Of a stretch of 21,079 nt of DNA, positions 7,405 through 14,148 are shown piece by piece. The translations under genes and the position numbers were made by a program. The notes below the pieces were generated by a model. The model searched no databases, had not been told where the DNA came from, and saw nothing but the letters and a program-made list of their open reading frames with translations. Origin of the DNA: Verrucomicrobiaceae bacterium UBA7681 (GTDB lineage: Bacteria > Verrucomicrobiota > Verrucomicrobiia > Verrucomicrobiales > Verrucomicrobiaceae); the NCBI GenBank assembly GCA_002482965.1, contig DLGZ01000043.1:1-21079 (forward strand), written 5' to 3'. Positions within the stretch are counted from its first letter, which is position 1. Every line of letters starts with the position of its first letter.

Positions 7405-8306
7405 GAGCGGGAGGAGAGGCCCATGTAGAGGTCTTCGAGGGTGGCGCGATGCGACTGCCAGGTGTTGACCTGGACTTTGCCATTCACGAGGGCGGCGACG
7501 AGTTCGTGGGGCTCCATGGTGGGGGGAACTTCGACGATGCCGTGTTTGTCCATGGTGGCACCGACTCGGTCGAGCACTTCGCGGGCGAGGCCGAGGTCGC
7601 TGGTTTCGAGCTGGAACATGCGGCGGGATTTTTCCTGGGAGGGTAGCGGGCCTTCGAAGACTTTTTTGCCGTCCTTGAGGATGACGCAGCGATCACACAT
7701 CTGCTCGACTTCGCCGAGGAGGTGGGAATTGAGCATGATGGTCATGCCGTGGTGCTTGCGGAGGTGGAGGATGAGCTCGCGGAATTCGCGGATGCCTTCG
7801 GGATCGAGGCCGTCGGTGGGCTCGTCGAGGAGGAGGATCTTGGGCTGCGGCAGGAGGGCCTGGGCGAGGGCGAGGCGCTGGCGCATGCCGTGGCTGTAGG
7901 TGGCGGTTTTTTGCTGGATGGCGCGGGTGAGATTGACCATTTGCACGACGCGTTTGACCTCGGCCTCGTCCCACCAGCCGGAGAGGGAGCAGAGGACGCG
8001 GAGGTTTTGCCAGCCGCTGAGGTAATCGTAAAACACGGCGGCTTCGTAGATGGCACCGATCTGCTGGAGGGCTGCGCCGCGATTTTGCTGCACGCTGCGG
8101 CCGCCGATGCGGACCTCGCCGGCGTCCGGGCGCACCATGCCGAGGGTGATGCCCATGATGGTGCTTTTTCCGGCACCGTTGTGACCGAGGAGGCCGAGGA
8201 TTTCTCCTTCGCGCAGTTCAAAGCCGACGTCATCGAGCGCGAGCCGCCCGGTGGGCCAGCGCTTGGTGAGGTGTCGTACTTCGAGGAGAGCCATGGAGTG
8301 CGACAT
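7401..8306 (-). CDS. ABC transporter ATP-binding protein
   Basis: This is the cytoplasmic ATPase subunit of an ABC-2 exporter, 301 residues. It has Walker A GHNGAGKST (41-49), the Q-loop region near residue 82, signature YSHGMRQR (137-144), Walker B ILLLDE (157-162), D-loop GLDPEG, and the switch histidine in NSHLLGEVE (H195). The C-terminal 80 or so residues are the accessory domain typical of this subfamily. The ATG at 8306 (MSHSMALLEV) is given, but the ATG four codons later (8294, MALLEV) is equally possible; neither has a clear SD. It is the first gene of the minus-strand unit and diverges from the histidine kinase. Confidence 0.96.
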   Translation of the reverse strand: MSHSMALLEVRHLTKRWPTGRLALDDVGFELREGEILGLLGHNGAGKSTIMGITLGMVRPDAGEVRIGGRSVQQNRGAALQQIGAIYEAAVFYDYLSGWQNLRVLCSLSGWWDEAEVKRVVQMVNLTRAIQQKTATYSHGMRQRLALAQALLPQPKILLLDEPTDGLDPEGIREFRELILHLRKHHGMTIMLNSHLLGEVEQMCDRCVILKDGKKVFEGPLPSQEKSRRMFQLETSDLGLAREVLDRVGATMDKHGIVEVPPTMEPHELVAALVNGKVQVNTWQSHRATLEDLYMGLSSRS

Positions 8307-8426
8307 TGGCGTGATGCCGCTGCGGATGCCAGTTTTTAGTCACCCCGCACTGAAGAAGTCGCCAAATTCGCGTTTACACCGCTGCCGCCCGACTGCATTA
8401 CTGCGGCGTCCAAGCACACTCTCGTC
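8307..8426. promoter_or_regulatory. Divergent intergenic region between ABC unit and kinase
   Basis: These 120 bases separate the 5' ends of the ABC transporter unit (minus) and the kinase gene (plus), so promoters for both should lie here. I could not identify a convincing -35/-10 pair on either strand. Confidence 0.5.
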
Positions 8427-9149
8427 ATGCAGTTTTATTTCCCTACGACTCTCAATCTCGGCCAAGAACACAGCGAAGGCTTCCACCAGGAACTGCTGAG
8501 AGGTCTGACGCACAAACTGAACAATCTGCTGGCAGTGATCCAGGGGTTCAGCAGCCTGATTTTGATGTCAGACGACCTTGATCCGGGGGTGAGCGAAAAC
8601 ATGCAGCACATCCGCGAAGCCTCCCTGGGTGTGACCAATCTGAGCGAGCGCATTCGCTCCGCCGGCGGCTGTGCGAAAATCACCCCGCAGTCACTCGGTT
8701 TGAATGAATACCTGCCAGTCATCGAAGGCGCGGTGATGGAGCCGTTTCAGAAGGAGGGTGTGCAACTTGAAGCGGATGTGCAGGCAGGGCTGCCGCCGAT
8801 CCTGGTGGATCCGACGAAGTTCAAAGACATCCTCACTGAGCTGCTGAAGAACGCTGCGGAAGCTGCCGCCAAGGGCGGTGGCCGCTGCGCGCTGAAGATT
8901 TGCGGACCGGGAACGATCACACCGGCTGAGCAGCGGCGGGTGGACATTCTGGTGAGCAACACGGGATCGCAGATCGCCCCGGAGAAGATTCAGGAGGTTT
9001 TCCGTCCGTTCCATGGTTCCAAGAACAGCAATCACCTCGGCCTGGGGCTGACGATTGCCGCGATGCTGAGCCATCAAATGAACGTGCAACTGGGAGTGGC
9101 CTCCGAGAACAATACGACGACATTCTGGCTGAGCTGCCCGATGGTTTGA
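8427..9149 (+). CDS. Minimal histidine-kinase core without sensor domain
   Basis: This is a 240-residue soluble protein consisting only of a dimerisation/phosphoacceptor helix pair and an ATP-binding domain. The H-box is GLTHKLNNLLAVIQGF with H29 as likely acceptor. The N-box is ELLKNAAEAA (N142), the G1 region VSNTGSQI (176-183), the F-box VFRPFHGSK (191-199) and the G2 box HLGLGLTIAA (203-212). The G1 aspartate of the usual DxGxG is an asparagine, and the residue after the acceptor His is Lys rather than Glu or Asp, so strong kinase activity should not be assumed. There is no transmembrane segment, PAS, GAF or receiver domain, and no response regulator in the window. It may take input from a separate sensor or act as a phosphotransfer module. 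Its last nine codons are duplicated at 9943-9969. Confidence 0.9.
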   Translation: MQFYFPTTLNLGQEHSEGFHQELLRGLTHKLNNLLAVIQGFSSLILMSDDLDPGVSENMQHIREASLGVTNLSERIRSAGGCAKITPQSLGLNEYLPVIEGAVMEPFQKEGVQLEADVQAGLPPILVDPTKFKDILTELLKNAAEAAAKGGGRCALKICGPGTITPAEQRRVDILVSNTGSQIAPEKIQEVFRPFHGSKNSNHLGLGLTIAAMLSHQMNVQLGVASENNTTTFWLSCPMV

Positions 9150-9942
9150 GCCACGGCTGAATGTTTTTTGAGTTTTTGACGTTTATTTGGATGCAACGAG
9201 GGTCCGGCTTTCGTTGTCATATTTGATCACACACCTAAGCAGGTTACTCATGAAACGCTCTATACTCCTCGCCGCCCTGCTGCTCAGCGTGATTCCGGCT
9301 GGTGCCGCCCCGAAGGGTTACGGCACGATCACAACACGGTACGGCAAGTCTTATTACGAGTGTCAGTACATGCACCTCTATCCCGATGGGGTGACCTTCG
9401 CGCACCGGGATGGTGCGGTCAAAATCCCCTTTGCAGAGCTTCCAGAGAGCCTGCGCAGTCAATTCCATTACGATCCGAAGGCGGAGGCCGAATATCAAAA
9501 GCAACAGGCTGTGCTGCGCATAGCTGCGCAGGAGCGGCAGAAACTGCGGGAGATTGCGACGCAGGAAGCGAATCTGGCCCAGGCCAGCCGACTCGCGGCC
9601 ACGTCTTCAGCGGTGGCTAGTCTGCCAATGCCTTCGCGGGGGGGCGGCCCGATCTCCAGCCGGCCCGTGGTAAGTCTGTCTTCCAGTCGAAGTCGAGGCA
9701 GCTACTCGCGCCTTGGCTACTCTGGCAGCAGTTATTATTCCGGCGGCTACTCTTCGGGGATCAACATTATCCGCCCTTATTGCGGCTACTCGTATGGGGG
9801 ACACACGAGCTACGGAGGCTATTCTGGACACGTCTACCACCCCACGGTCAGTGGCCAGTGTAATCCCGGCCATGGCGTCCTCATCAGTATCGGTGGCGGC
9901 GGTTAGTGGCGTGCATCATCACTCCTGAGTGAGTGCTTCGCG
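9123..9942. repeat. 820-bp tandem duplication, unit 1
   Basis: This unit starts nine codons before the kinase stop (TTCTGGCTGAGCTGCCC) and includes the upstream region and all of the first secreted-protein gene. Unit 2 begins at 9943. The kinase stop (9147 versus 9967) and the gene starts (9250 versus 10070) are both offset by exactly 820 bases. Confidence 0.9.
9250..9906 (+). CDS. Secreted Gly/Tyr-rich protein, paralogue A
   Basis: This is a 218-residue exported protein of unknown function. Signal peptide: MKRSILLAALLLSVIPAGA, cleavage near residue 19-20. Residues about 22-82 form a small conserved domain (GTITTRYGKSYYEC, YPDGVTFAH, KIPFAELPESLRSQFHYD) shared with the next two genes. A charged, Gln-rich helix follows (about 78-118), then a Ser/Gly/Tyr-rich tail with GYSGSSYYSGGYSSG. 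It ends in GGGG. The start was chosen at 9250 rather than an upstream ATG because the signal peptide starts there and the AGGTTACTC upstream is conserved in paralogue B. Compared with B it has lost the last eight residues (FGGMHHHH) through a small indel that creates TAG; the remnant GCATCATCAC is still visible downstream. Likely a cell-surface or periplasmic protein. Confidence 0.88.
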   Translation: MKRSILLAALLLSVIPAGAAPKGYGTITTRYGKSYYECQYMHLYPDGVTFAHRDGAVKIPFAELPESLRSQFHYDPKAEAEYQKQQAVLRIAAQERQKLREIATQEANLAQASRLAATSSAVASLPMPSRGGGPISSRPVVSLSSSRSRGSYSRLGYSGSSYYSGGYSSGINIIRPYCGYSYGGHTSYGGYSGHVYHPTVSGQCNPGHGVLISIGGGG

Positions 9943-9969
9943 TTCTGGCTGAGCTTCCCGATGGTTTGA
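9943..9969 (+). pseudogene. Duplicated tail of the kinase gene (fossil)
   Basis: These 27 bases encode FWLSFPMV and a stop, differing from the true kinase end (FWLSCPMV, stop at 9147-9149) by one base. There is no kinase sequence before them; upstream is the 3' flank of paralogue A. They mark the junction of the tandem duplication and are not expressed as a gene. Confidence 0.9.
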
Positions 9970-10058
9970 GCCACGGCTGAATGTTTTTTGAGTTTTGACG
10001 TTTAATTTAGATGCAACGAAGGCCCTGCTTTCGTTGTCATATTTGAACATTCCCCTAT

Positions 10059-10063
10059 GGAGG
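10059..10063 (+). promoter_or_regulatory. Shine-Dalgarno sequence of paralogue B
   Basis: GGAGG lies six bases before the ATG at 10070. The same position before paralogue A reads GCAGG. This fixes the start codons of both genes at the signal peptide. Confidence 0.75.
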
Positions 10064-10069
10064 TTACTC

Positions 10070-10786
10070 ATGAAACGATCTGTTTTGCTCGCCGCCCTGC
10101 TGCTCAGTGTGCTTCCGGCTGGTGCCGCGCCGAAGAATTACGGCACGATCACGACACTTAAAGGCAAGTCCTTCTATGAGTGTCAGGTCGTGCACGTCTA
10201 TCCGGACGGGGTGACTTTCTCGCACCGAAATGGGGCGTCCAAGATCCCCTTTGCAGAGCTTCCTGAGAATCTGCGCAGTCAATTCCGCTACGATCCGAAG
10301 GCAGAGGCCGACTATCAAAAGCAACAGGCGGCTTTGCGCAAAGCCGAGCAGGAGCAGCAGAAGCTGCGGGAGATTGCGATGCAGGAACGACTGATGGAGG
10401 CGAGGATGGCCGAGGCCAGCTATCTGGCGAGCGCCAGCCGCCTCGCGGCCACGTCTGCAGCGGTGGCTGATCTGCAAACGCCTTCGTGGGTGGGCACCCC
10501 GATCACAGGTCCGGCCGTGGGAGGCCGGGCTTACAGTGGAGGCAGCTACTCGAGCTTTGGCTACCCGTTTGGCTACTCTGGCAGCGGGTATTATTCGGGC
10601 GGAAATTATTTGGGGATCAGCTATGGCTACCCTTATGGCGGGTACTCGTATGGGAGCTACCCGAGCTACGGCGGCTATTATGGAGGCGGCTGTCGCCCCA
10701 CGGTGTTCGGTCAATGGAATGTGGGCCATGGCATCCGCATCGGTATTGGCGGGGGCGGTTTTGGTGGGATGCATCATCACCATTGA
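10070..10786 (+). CDS. Secreted Gly/Tyr-rich protein, paralogue B
   Basis: This is a 238-residue exported protein, sister of paralogue A by tandem duplication. Signal peptide: MKRSVLLAALLLSVLPAGA. The N-terminal domain (about 22-82) keeps GTITTLKGKSFYEC, YPDGVTFSH and FAELPENLRSQFRYD. The helical region (about 78-142) is longer than in A, with an extra run around QERLMEARMAEASYLASAS. The tail is a Tyr/Gly/Ser repeat region (SGSGYYSGGNYLG, GYPYGGYSYGSYPSYGG). It ends GGGFGGMHHHH; the terminal His cluster could bind metal. No transmembrane helix besides the signal peptide, and no lipobox, so it is likely periplasmic, outer-membrane associated or extracellular. Function unknown. Confidence 0.9.
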   Translation: MKRSVLLAALLLSVLPAGAAPKNYGTITTLKGKSFYECQVVHVYPDGVTFSHRNGASKIPFAELPENLRSQFRYDPKAEADYQKQQAALRKAEQEQQKLREIAMQERLMEARMAEASYLASASRLAATSAAVADLQTPSWVGTPITGPAVGGRAYSGGSYSSFGYPFGYSGSGYYSGGNYLGISYGYPYGGYSYGSYPSYGGYYGGGCRPTVFGQWNVGHGIRIGIGGGGFGGMHHHH

Positions 10787-10857
10787 GTTGTTGCTTCGGT
10801 CATATGAAGCAATAAGTGCTGGTAAAAGTGACATTATGGAGTCAAATCCACAAATAT

Positions 10858-11568
10858 ATGAAAACGTTCTCACTTTTGATTGTCACTATTCAATTGGGAC
10901 TCGCGGTTGCGGCGACTGGCTCTGAGCCGACCACGATTGAGACTGCGCAAGGCAAAACCTATGTACGGTGCAAGATCATGAAACGTGACCCTGACGGTGT
11001 CGCGTTCTCCCACAGCAAGGGGGTGGCGAGGGTACTGTTTGCAGATCTGTCTGAACCGATGCGCAATGCGCTGGGCTATGATGCCGTCAAAGCGGATGCG
11101 TATGACAAAGAGCGTGCCGAGGCACGCAAGGAGGCCGAGCAGGCGAGGCGTGAGCGCGAGGCCAAACTGGCGGAGGCGATGATCGCCGCCCAAGCCAAAT
11201 ACGCGGCACAACAGCCGGTGGTTTATGTGCAGCAGCCAAATGGTGGGTACATGCAGAGCCTGGCACCGGTGCTGGGACTGGGCCAGATCGGGGCGTATTA
11301 CGGCGGAGGCCACCATGGGCACGGGATGTCGCGTTCGCGCGGCTGGAGTCCCAGCAGGACCACGATCGGCGCAGGCTCGGGTGGCGTGTATGTGCCGCAG
11401 GGAAATGGCAATACGTTTTACGGTTTTCCTAACGTCAACTACAGCCCCACGCTGGGTTACACGAACACGAACATCAACACGCCGACTTTCTTCAGTGGGC
11501 CGAACCCGGGCGTGGTTCCGGGTGTGGGGATTCCGGGGAGCACGACGATTTCCGGGCATCATCGTTAG
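10858..11568 (+). CDS. Secreted Gly-rich protein, paralogue C (diverged)
   Basis: This is a 236-residue exported protein with the same architecture as A and B but clearly older divergence. Signal peptide: MKTFSLLIVTIQLGLAVAA. The shared domain (about 25-85) reads TAQGKTYVRC, DPDGVAFSHSKG, VLFADLSEPMRNALGYD. A strongly charged helix (about 80-118, with KERAEARKEAEQARREREAK) suggests a coiled coil. The tail is rich in Gly, Asn, Pro and Tyr (NGNTFYGFPNVNYSP) with a His-rich patch GGGHHGHG and an end GHHR. The start at 10858 was chosen for the signal peptide; an earlier ATG at 10816 would add 14 residues without family resemblance. It follows B by 71 bases and may be co-transcribed with A and B. 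Function unknown. Confidence 0.87.
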   Translation: MKTFSLLIVTIQLGLAVAATGSEPTTIETAQGKTYVRCKIMKRDPDGVAFSHSKGVARVLFADLSEPMRNALGYDAVKADAYDKERAEARKEAEQARREREAKLAEAMIAAQAKYAAQQPVVYVQQPNGGYMQSLAPVLGLGQIGAYYGGGHHGHGMSRSRGWSPSRTTIGAGSGGVYVPQGNGNTFYGFPNVNYSPTLGYTNTNINTPTFFSGPNPGVVPGVGIPGSTTISGHHR

Positions 11569-11978
11569 AGTGGGCTTGGAGAGTGGGGTGTGGCTCTTCC
11601 TAGGTGTGATGTGAGCGTGGCGAGCCGATGTGCCTGACAGAATTGGCGTTAAGTTAACGCAGGAGTTCGTGAGTTTTTGAGCTGGCGGCACGCCCTCCGC
11701 GCGGCGGAGTTCATGGCAAACGCTGCTGGTGAGCGCGGGGTGTGGCGATATGCTGGATTTGCTTCCCAGTCGTGAATCGCCATACCCAGGGTCGCCTCGC
11801 TGAGGCTCGGCTGACCCTGGGCTGAATTACGCAGCTCCGTTGGAGCTGGTGTGGGCGCGGAGCGGATTGGTGGAAGAGAAAGGTCTTCCAGCAAGAAAGC
11901 GCCGGAGTGCCTAGCGGCATGAACCAAAGACAACCTGTCTTAACTGAGCGCCCTTCGTGTGTGGCAGATTCACTTGGG
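11569..11978. other. 410-base gap with a dispersed repeat
   Basis: The gap lies between paralogue C and a convergent small membrane protein. Its middle is repeat copy 2 (11704-11890). No terminator is evident after paralogue C. A minus-strand open frame of about 94 codons covers the repeat, but its sequence (LRNSAQGQPSLSEATLG) is simply the repeat translated and I do not call it a gene. Confidence 0.65.
11704..11890. repeat. Dispersed structured repeat, copy 2 of 2
   Basis: The core 11784-11846 is identical to 4951-5013 except for one base. The flanks from 11704 (GCGGAGTT, GCTGCTGGTGA, GCTGGATTTGCTT) are recognisably the same as copy 1 with scattered changes and one indel. The same two hairpins are conserved, including the perfect loop GCTCC-gtt-GGAGC. 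Confidence 0.85.
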
Positions 11979-12194
11979 TCAAACTGCAGCCGTTAGCATC
12001 TTGAATACTGCCTTAAACATCAGCAACACGCCGAGCAGCAGGTAGAGGGACACGAAGCCCCAATAGGCCCAGGCTTTTTCAGCGAGGGAGAAGACTCCAA
12101 GGTTCAACCGGATGCACCCCGTGATCAGCGCCCGGAACGCCATCCAGTAAAATAATGCGATGAACGCGAGGTCGAAGATGATTGTGGAGTCCAT
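11979..12194 (-). CDS. Small two-helix membrane protein, unknown
   Basis: This 71-residue protein is not one I recognise. Two hydrophobic segments (about 4-27, FDLAFIALFYWMAFRALI; and 42-66, WAYWGFVSLYLLLGVLLMF) are joined by a short loop with NLGVFSLAEK. The composition is natural for an inner-membrane protein and differs from the surrounding repeats. It is convergent with paralogue C. No clear ribosome-binding site precedes the ATG at 12194. Confidence 0.55.
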   Translation of the reverse strand: MDSTIIFDLAFIALFYWMAFRALITGCIRLNLGVFSLAEKAWAYWGFVSLYLLLGVLLMFKAVFKMLTAAV

Positions 12195-12309
12195 CAGATG
12201 TCAGGGGGCAGAATGGACTATGAGGGGGCAATGCGATCACCATGTGAGTCGTACGCATGAGACGCCCAGCGGGTCATTTTATCGCGGAGGAGGCTTGCGA
12301 CGCGTCCAG

Positions 12310-12342
12310 AGACGGGCGGGCTGTCGCCACACCCCATCCTAC
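12310..12342. repeat. GGGCTGTCG-type 32-base dispersed repeat, copy 2
   Basis: It is the same as 5175-5206 apart from one extra C and a final CCTAC. It sits just beyond the rpmB terminator. Confidence 0.8.
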
Positions 12343-12355
12343 GTAGGAGGGCACG

Positions 12356-12384
12356 AAAAAGGCGGATCTGTTGCCAGATCCGCC
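12356..12384 (-). terminator. Rho-independent terminator of rpmB
   Basis: On the minus strand it reads GGCGGATCT, loop GGCAAC, AGATCCGCC, then TTTTT. The 9-bp stem is perfect. It lies 26 bases beyond the rpmB stop. Confidence 0.93.
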
Positions 12385-12410
12385 GATGGGGGAAAGTTAA
12401 AAGCGGCTGA

Positions 12411-12674
12411 TTAGATCAGGCCGGCTGCTTTCAGGGTGTTGTAAGCGCCGTTCTTGTCAACGGTCTTGAGGGCGCGGGCGGTGAGCTTCACTTCGATGAA
12501 CGTGTTGAGTTCAGGAACGAAGATGCGCTTTTTGCGAAGGTTCGGCAGGATGCAGCGCTTCACGCGCTTGGTGATGTGACGACCGATACCGCCTTCTTTC
12601 TTGGCTTTACCGCTGCGATGGATGTGGTGGCCGCGAGTGACGCCGACGCCGGTGATTTGACAGATTTTAGCCAT
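12411..12674 (-). CDS. rpmB: 50S ribosomal protein L28
   Basis: This is a structural protein of the large ribosomal subunit, 87 residues. It starts MAKICQITGVGVTRGHH, as in L28, and continues with ILPNLRKKRIFVPELN and a C-terminal LTARALKTVDKNG. Between HIHRSGKAKK and RVKRCILPNL there is an internal insertion (about residues 25-38, EGGIGRHITK) relative to the short L28 of E. coli. From memory, chlamydial L28 has a comparable KKKKGIG...TGRTKRRF stretch, which points to a PVC bacterium. It follows the lipoprotein gene on the same strand by 80 bases and ends in its own terminator. Confidence 0.97.
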   Translation of the reverse strand: MAKICQITGVGVTRGHHIHRSGKAKKEGGIGRHITKRVKRCILPNLRKKRIFVPELNTFIEVKLTARALKTVDKNGAYNTLKAAGLI

Positions 12675-12754
12675 GATGAGTTCGGAGGGAAAATTGGGGT
12701 CGCGATACTAGCCGAGGACAGAGTGGCGTCAACCAAAAGTCTGCCTTTCCGATT

Positions 12755-14029
12755 TCACCGGCCTGGACGGCCGACCATGAGGGAGGTCATTTGGGGGTTC
12801 ATGAGGTAGCCGATGCCGAAATTCAGGGGCTTCACCGGGTAGCGTCCGGAGGAGTAGGCGGCGACCAAATCCGGCTGCTGGCAGCCTGCGAAGATTTCCA
12901 GGGTGCCGCGATAGTTGCCGTAGAGCCAGAGGTTCCACCCATAGCGGGAGAAATCACGATAAGGGATGCCGGAGGGATCCTGCACGATGGCGCTGCTGTG
13001 ACGCAGCAGGTAGTCGCGGATGCTGGTGAAACCGCTTTCGTGCATGAGGTAGGAGGCGCTTTTCAGGAAGGCGGGGACTCGACCCAGACGGGAAACGAAA
13101 GTGAGGAACGGCCCGTCTGCGCTCACACCGGCATTGGAAAGGTCCTGGCGGAAGTAAAAGACGCGTTTGGAGGCACCCATACCACTGCGGCAACGAAGCA
13201 TGAGGCCGGTGTTTCCTGAGGAACCGGACAGGGTGACATTTCCCGCGCCATCCAGACGCACGGTATCGACGGAGTCCACGGTGTGGCCTGTGCGTGCCAT
13301 GAAGGCCATGAGCAGCGGCAGCACGCCGCGAAAGCGGGTGGCTTGCAGATTGCTGCGCATCTCCGTGGTGATGAAGTAGCCGTTCTGCATGATGTTCCCG
13401 ACGGCATTGTGCAGACCGGTGAGGCCGGAGTCGATCTCCGTCTGGGAGAGATCACTCAGCCGGGGAAGCGGCTCCGCAGGCTCCAGACCGCAGAGGACAT
13501 AGGTCTCTGCTGAGGGGAAGAGAGCGCTGGCAAAAAGGAAGTCTGGCCCGCTGAAGGGGTAGAACATGGCGTTCGCGCTCTTGATGTCGCTAATCTCTTC
13601 ACTGGCCCAGGACTGCAAGGCACCGCGGCGGACGTTCTGGTGAGTCGCCCAAAGGCTGTCCATGCGCTGCTTGTGCGCGGTCACTGCTGCGGTCTGGCTG
13701 TAGGAGGAGTCCATGCCGGCAAACAAGCGGGCGATGTCATTGATGGAGCCCGAGTGGGTGGGCACATTCATGGACGCCGCGCCATTGTAGAGCGGTGCAT
13801 TGCCTGCGCTCTCAGCACGTTTCACACTGGCACCGCCGACGGCATCCAGCACGCCATTCCATTGACTGACCTTGGTGGCGGCCGAGTAGTTTTTAAATGC
13901 CTCGTCAGGCAGGGCGCAGGCAGCCAGCAGCAGAAGCGCTGAGAGTCCACCTGTCACCTGGCATAGGATGGAGACATCCCGATTTCGTAGAGCCATCATA
14001 GATCCACGAACGTACCCTGAGGAAAACAT
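12755..14029 (-). CDS. Conserved lipoprotein of unknown function
   Basis: This is a 424-residue frame. The lipobox LLAAC with Cys38 predicts a lipid-anchored protein; the working start is probably the ATG at residue 11 or 12 (13999 or 13996), giving a short signal peptide with RNR. The mature part has a conserved-looking core: NAMFYPFSGPDFLFASALFP, ETYVLCGLEPAEPLP, and further YFRQDLSNAG and FLKSASYLMHESGF. I recall similar YPFSGPDFLY-type proteins annotated as hypothetical in other bacteria, but no function. There is no catalytic motif I can name. It precedes rpmB on the same strand by 80 bases, probably by position only. Confidence 0.85.
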   Translation of the reverse strand: MFSSGYVRGSMMALRNRDVSILCQVTGGLSALLLLAACALPDEAFKNYSAATKVSQWNGVLDAVGGASVKRAESAGNAPLYNGAASMNVPTHSGSINDIARLFAGMDSSYSQTAAVTAHKQRMDSLWATHQNVRRGALQSWASEEISDIKSANAMFYPFSGPDFLFASALFPSAETYVLCGLEPAEPLPRLSDLSQTEIDSGLTGLHNAVGNIMQNGYFITTEMRSNLQATRFRGVLPLLMAFMARTGHTVDSVDTVRLDGAGNVTLSGSSGNTGLMLRCRSGMGASKRVFYFRQDLSNAGVSADGPFLTFVSRLGRVPAFLKSASYLMHESGFTSIRDYLLRHSSAIVQDPSGIPYRDFSRYGWNLWLYGNYRGTLEIFAGCQQPDLVAAYSSGRYPVKPLNFGIGYLMNPQMTSLMVGRPGR

Positions 14030-14091
14030 CCCCCCAAGTAAGTGTTTAGTGAAATCGCAGGCTTTATTTACGCGCTTTTTATTGGCTATGG

Positions 14092-14125
14092 ATATTCAGC
14101 GCCACTGTTTTGAGGCGCTGAATAT
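14092..14125. terminator. 12-bp hairpin after aguA (possible terminator)
   Basis: Perfect arms ATATTCAGCGCC (14092-14103) and GGCGCTGAATAT (14114-14125) surround a 10-base loop. It lies 23 bases after the aguA stop and before the lipoprotein gene. There is no T-run immediately after the stem on the minus strand, so it may stop transcription weakly or stabilise the 3' end. Confidence 0.6.
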
Positions 14126-14148
14126 TTAAGGCCTGTCTGCTGCGTATC

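Larger units (their letters stand above)
9943..10786. repeat. 820-bp tandem duplication, unit 2
   Basis: This is the second copy of the unit starting at 9123, now slightly longer because paralogue B is 20 codons longer than A. The upstream segment is nearly identical over about 100 bases, including GATGGTTTGAGCCACGGCTG and TTTCGTTGTCATATTTGA. Confidence 0.9.

Noticed and set aside
10772..10786. The C-terminal HHHH of paralogue B as an engineered His tag
   Set aside because: The matching His-coding remnant after the stop of paralogue A shows that the tail is natural and predates the duplication.
11649..11933. A 94-codon minus-strand frame over the dispersed repeat
   Set aside because: The peptide is the repeat translated; the same peptide pieces appear at the other copy. 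There is no start context or family.
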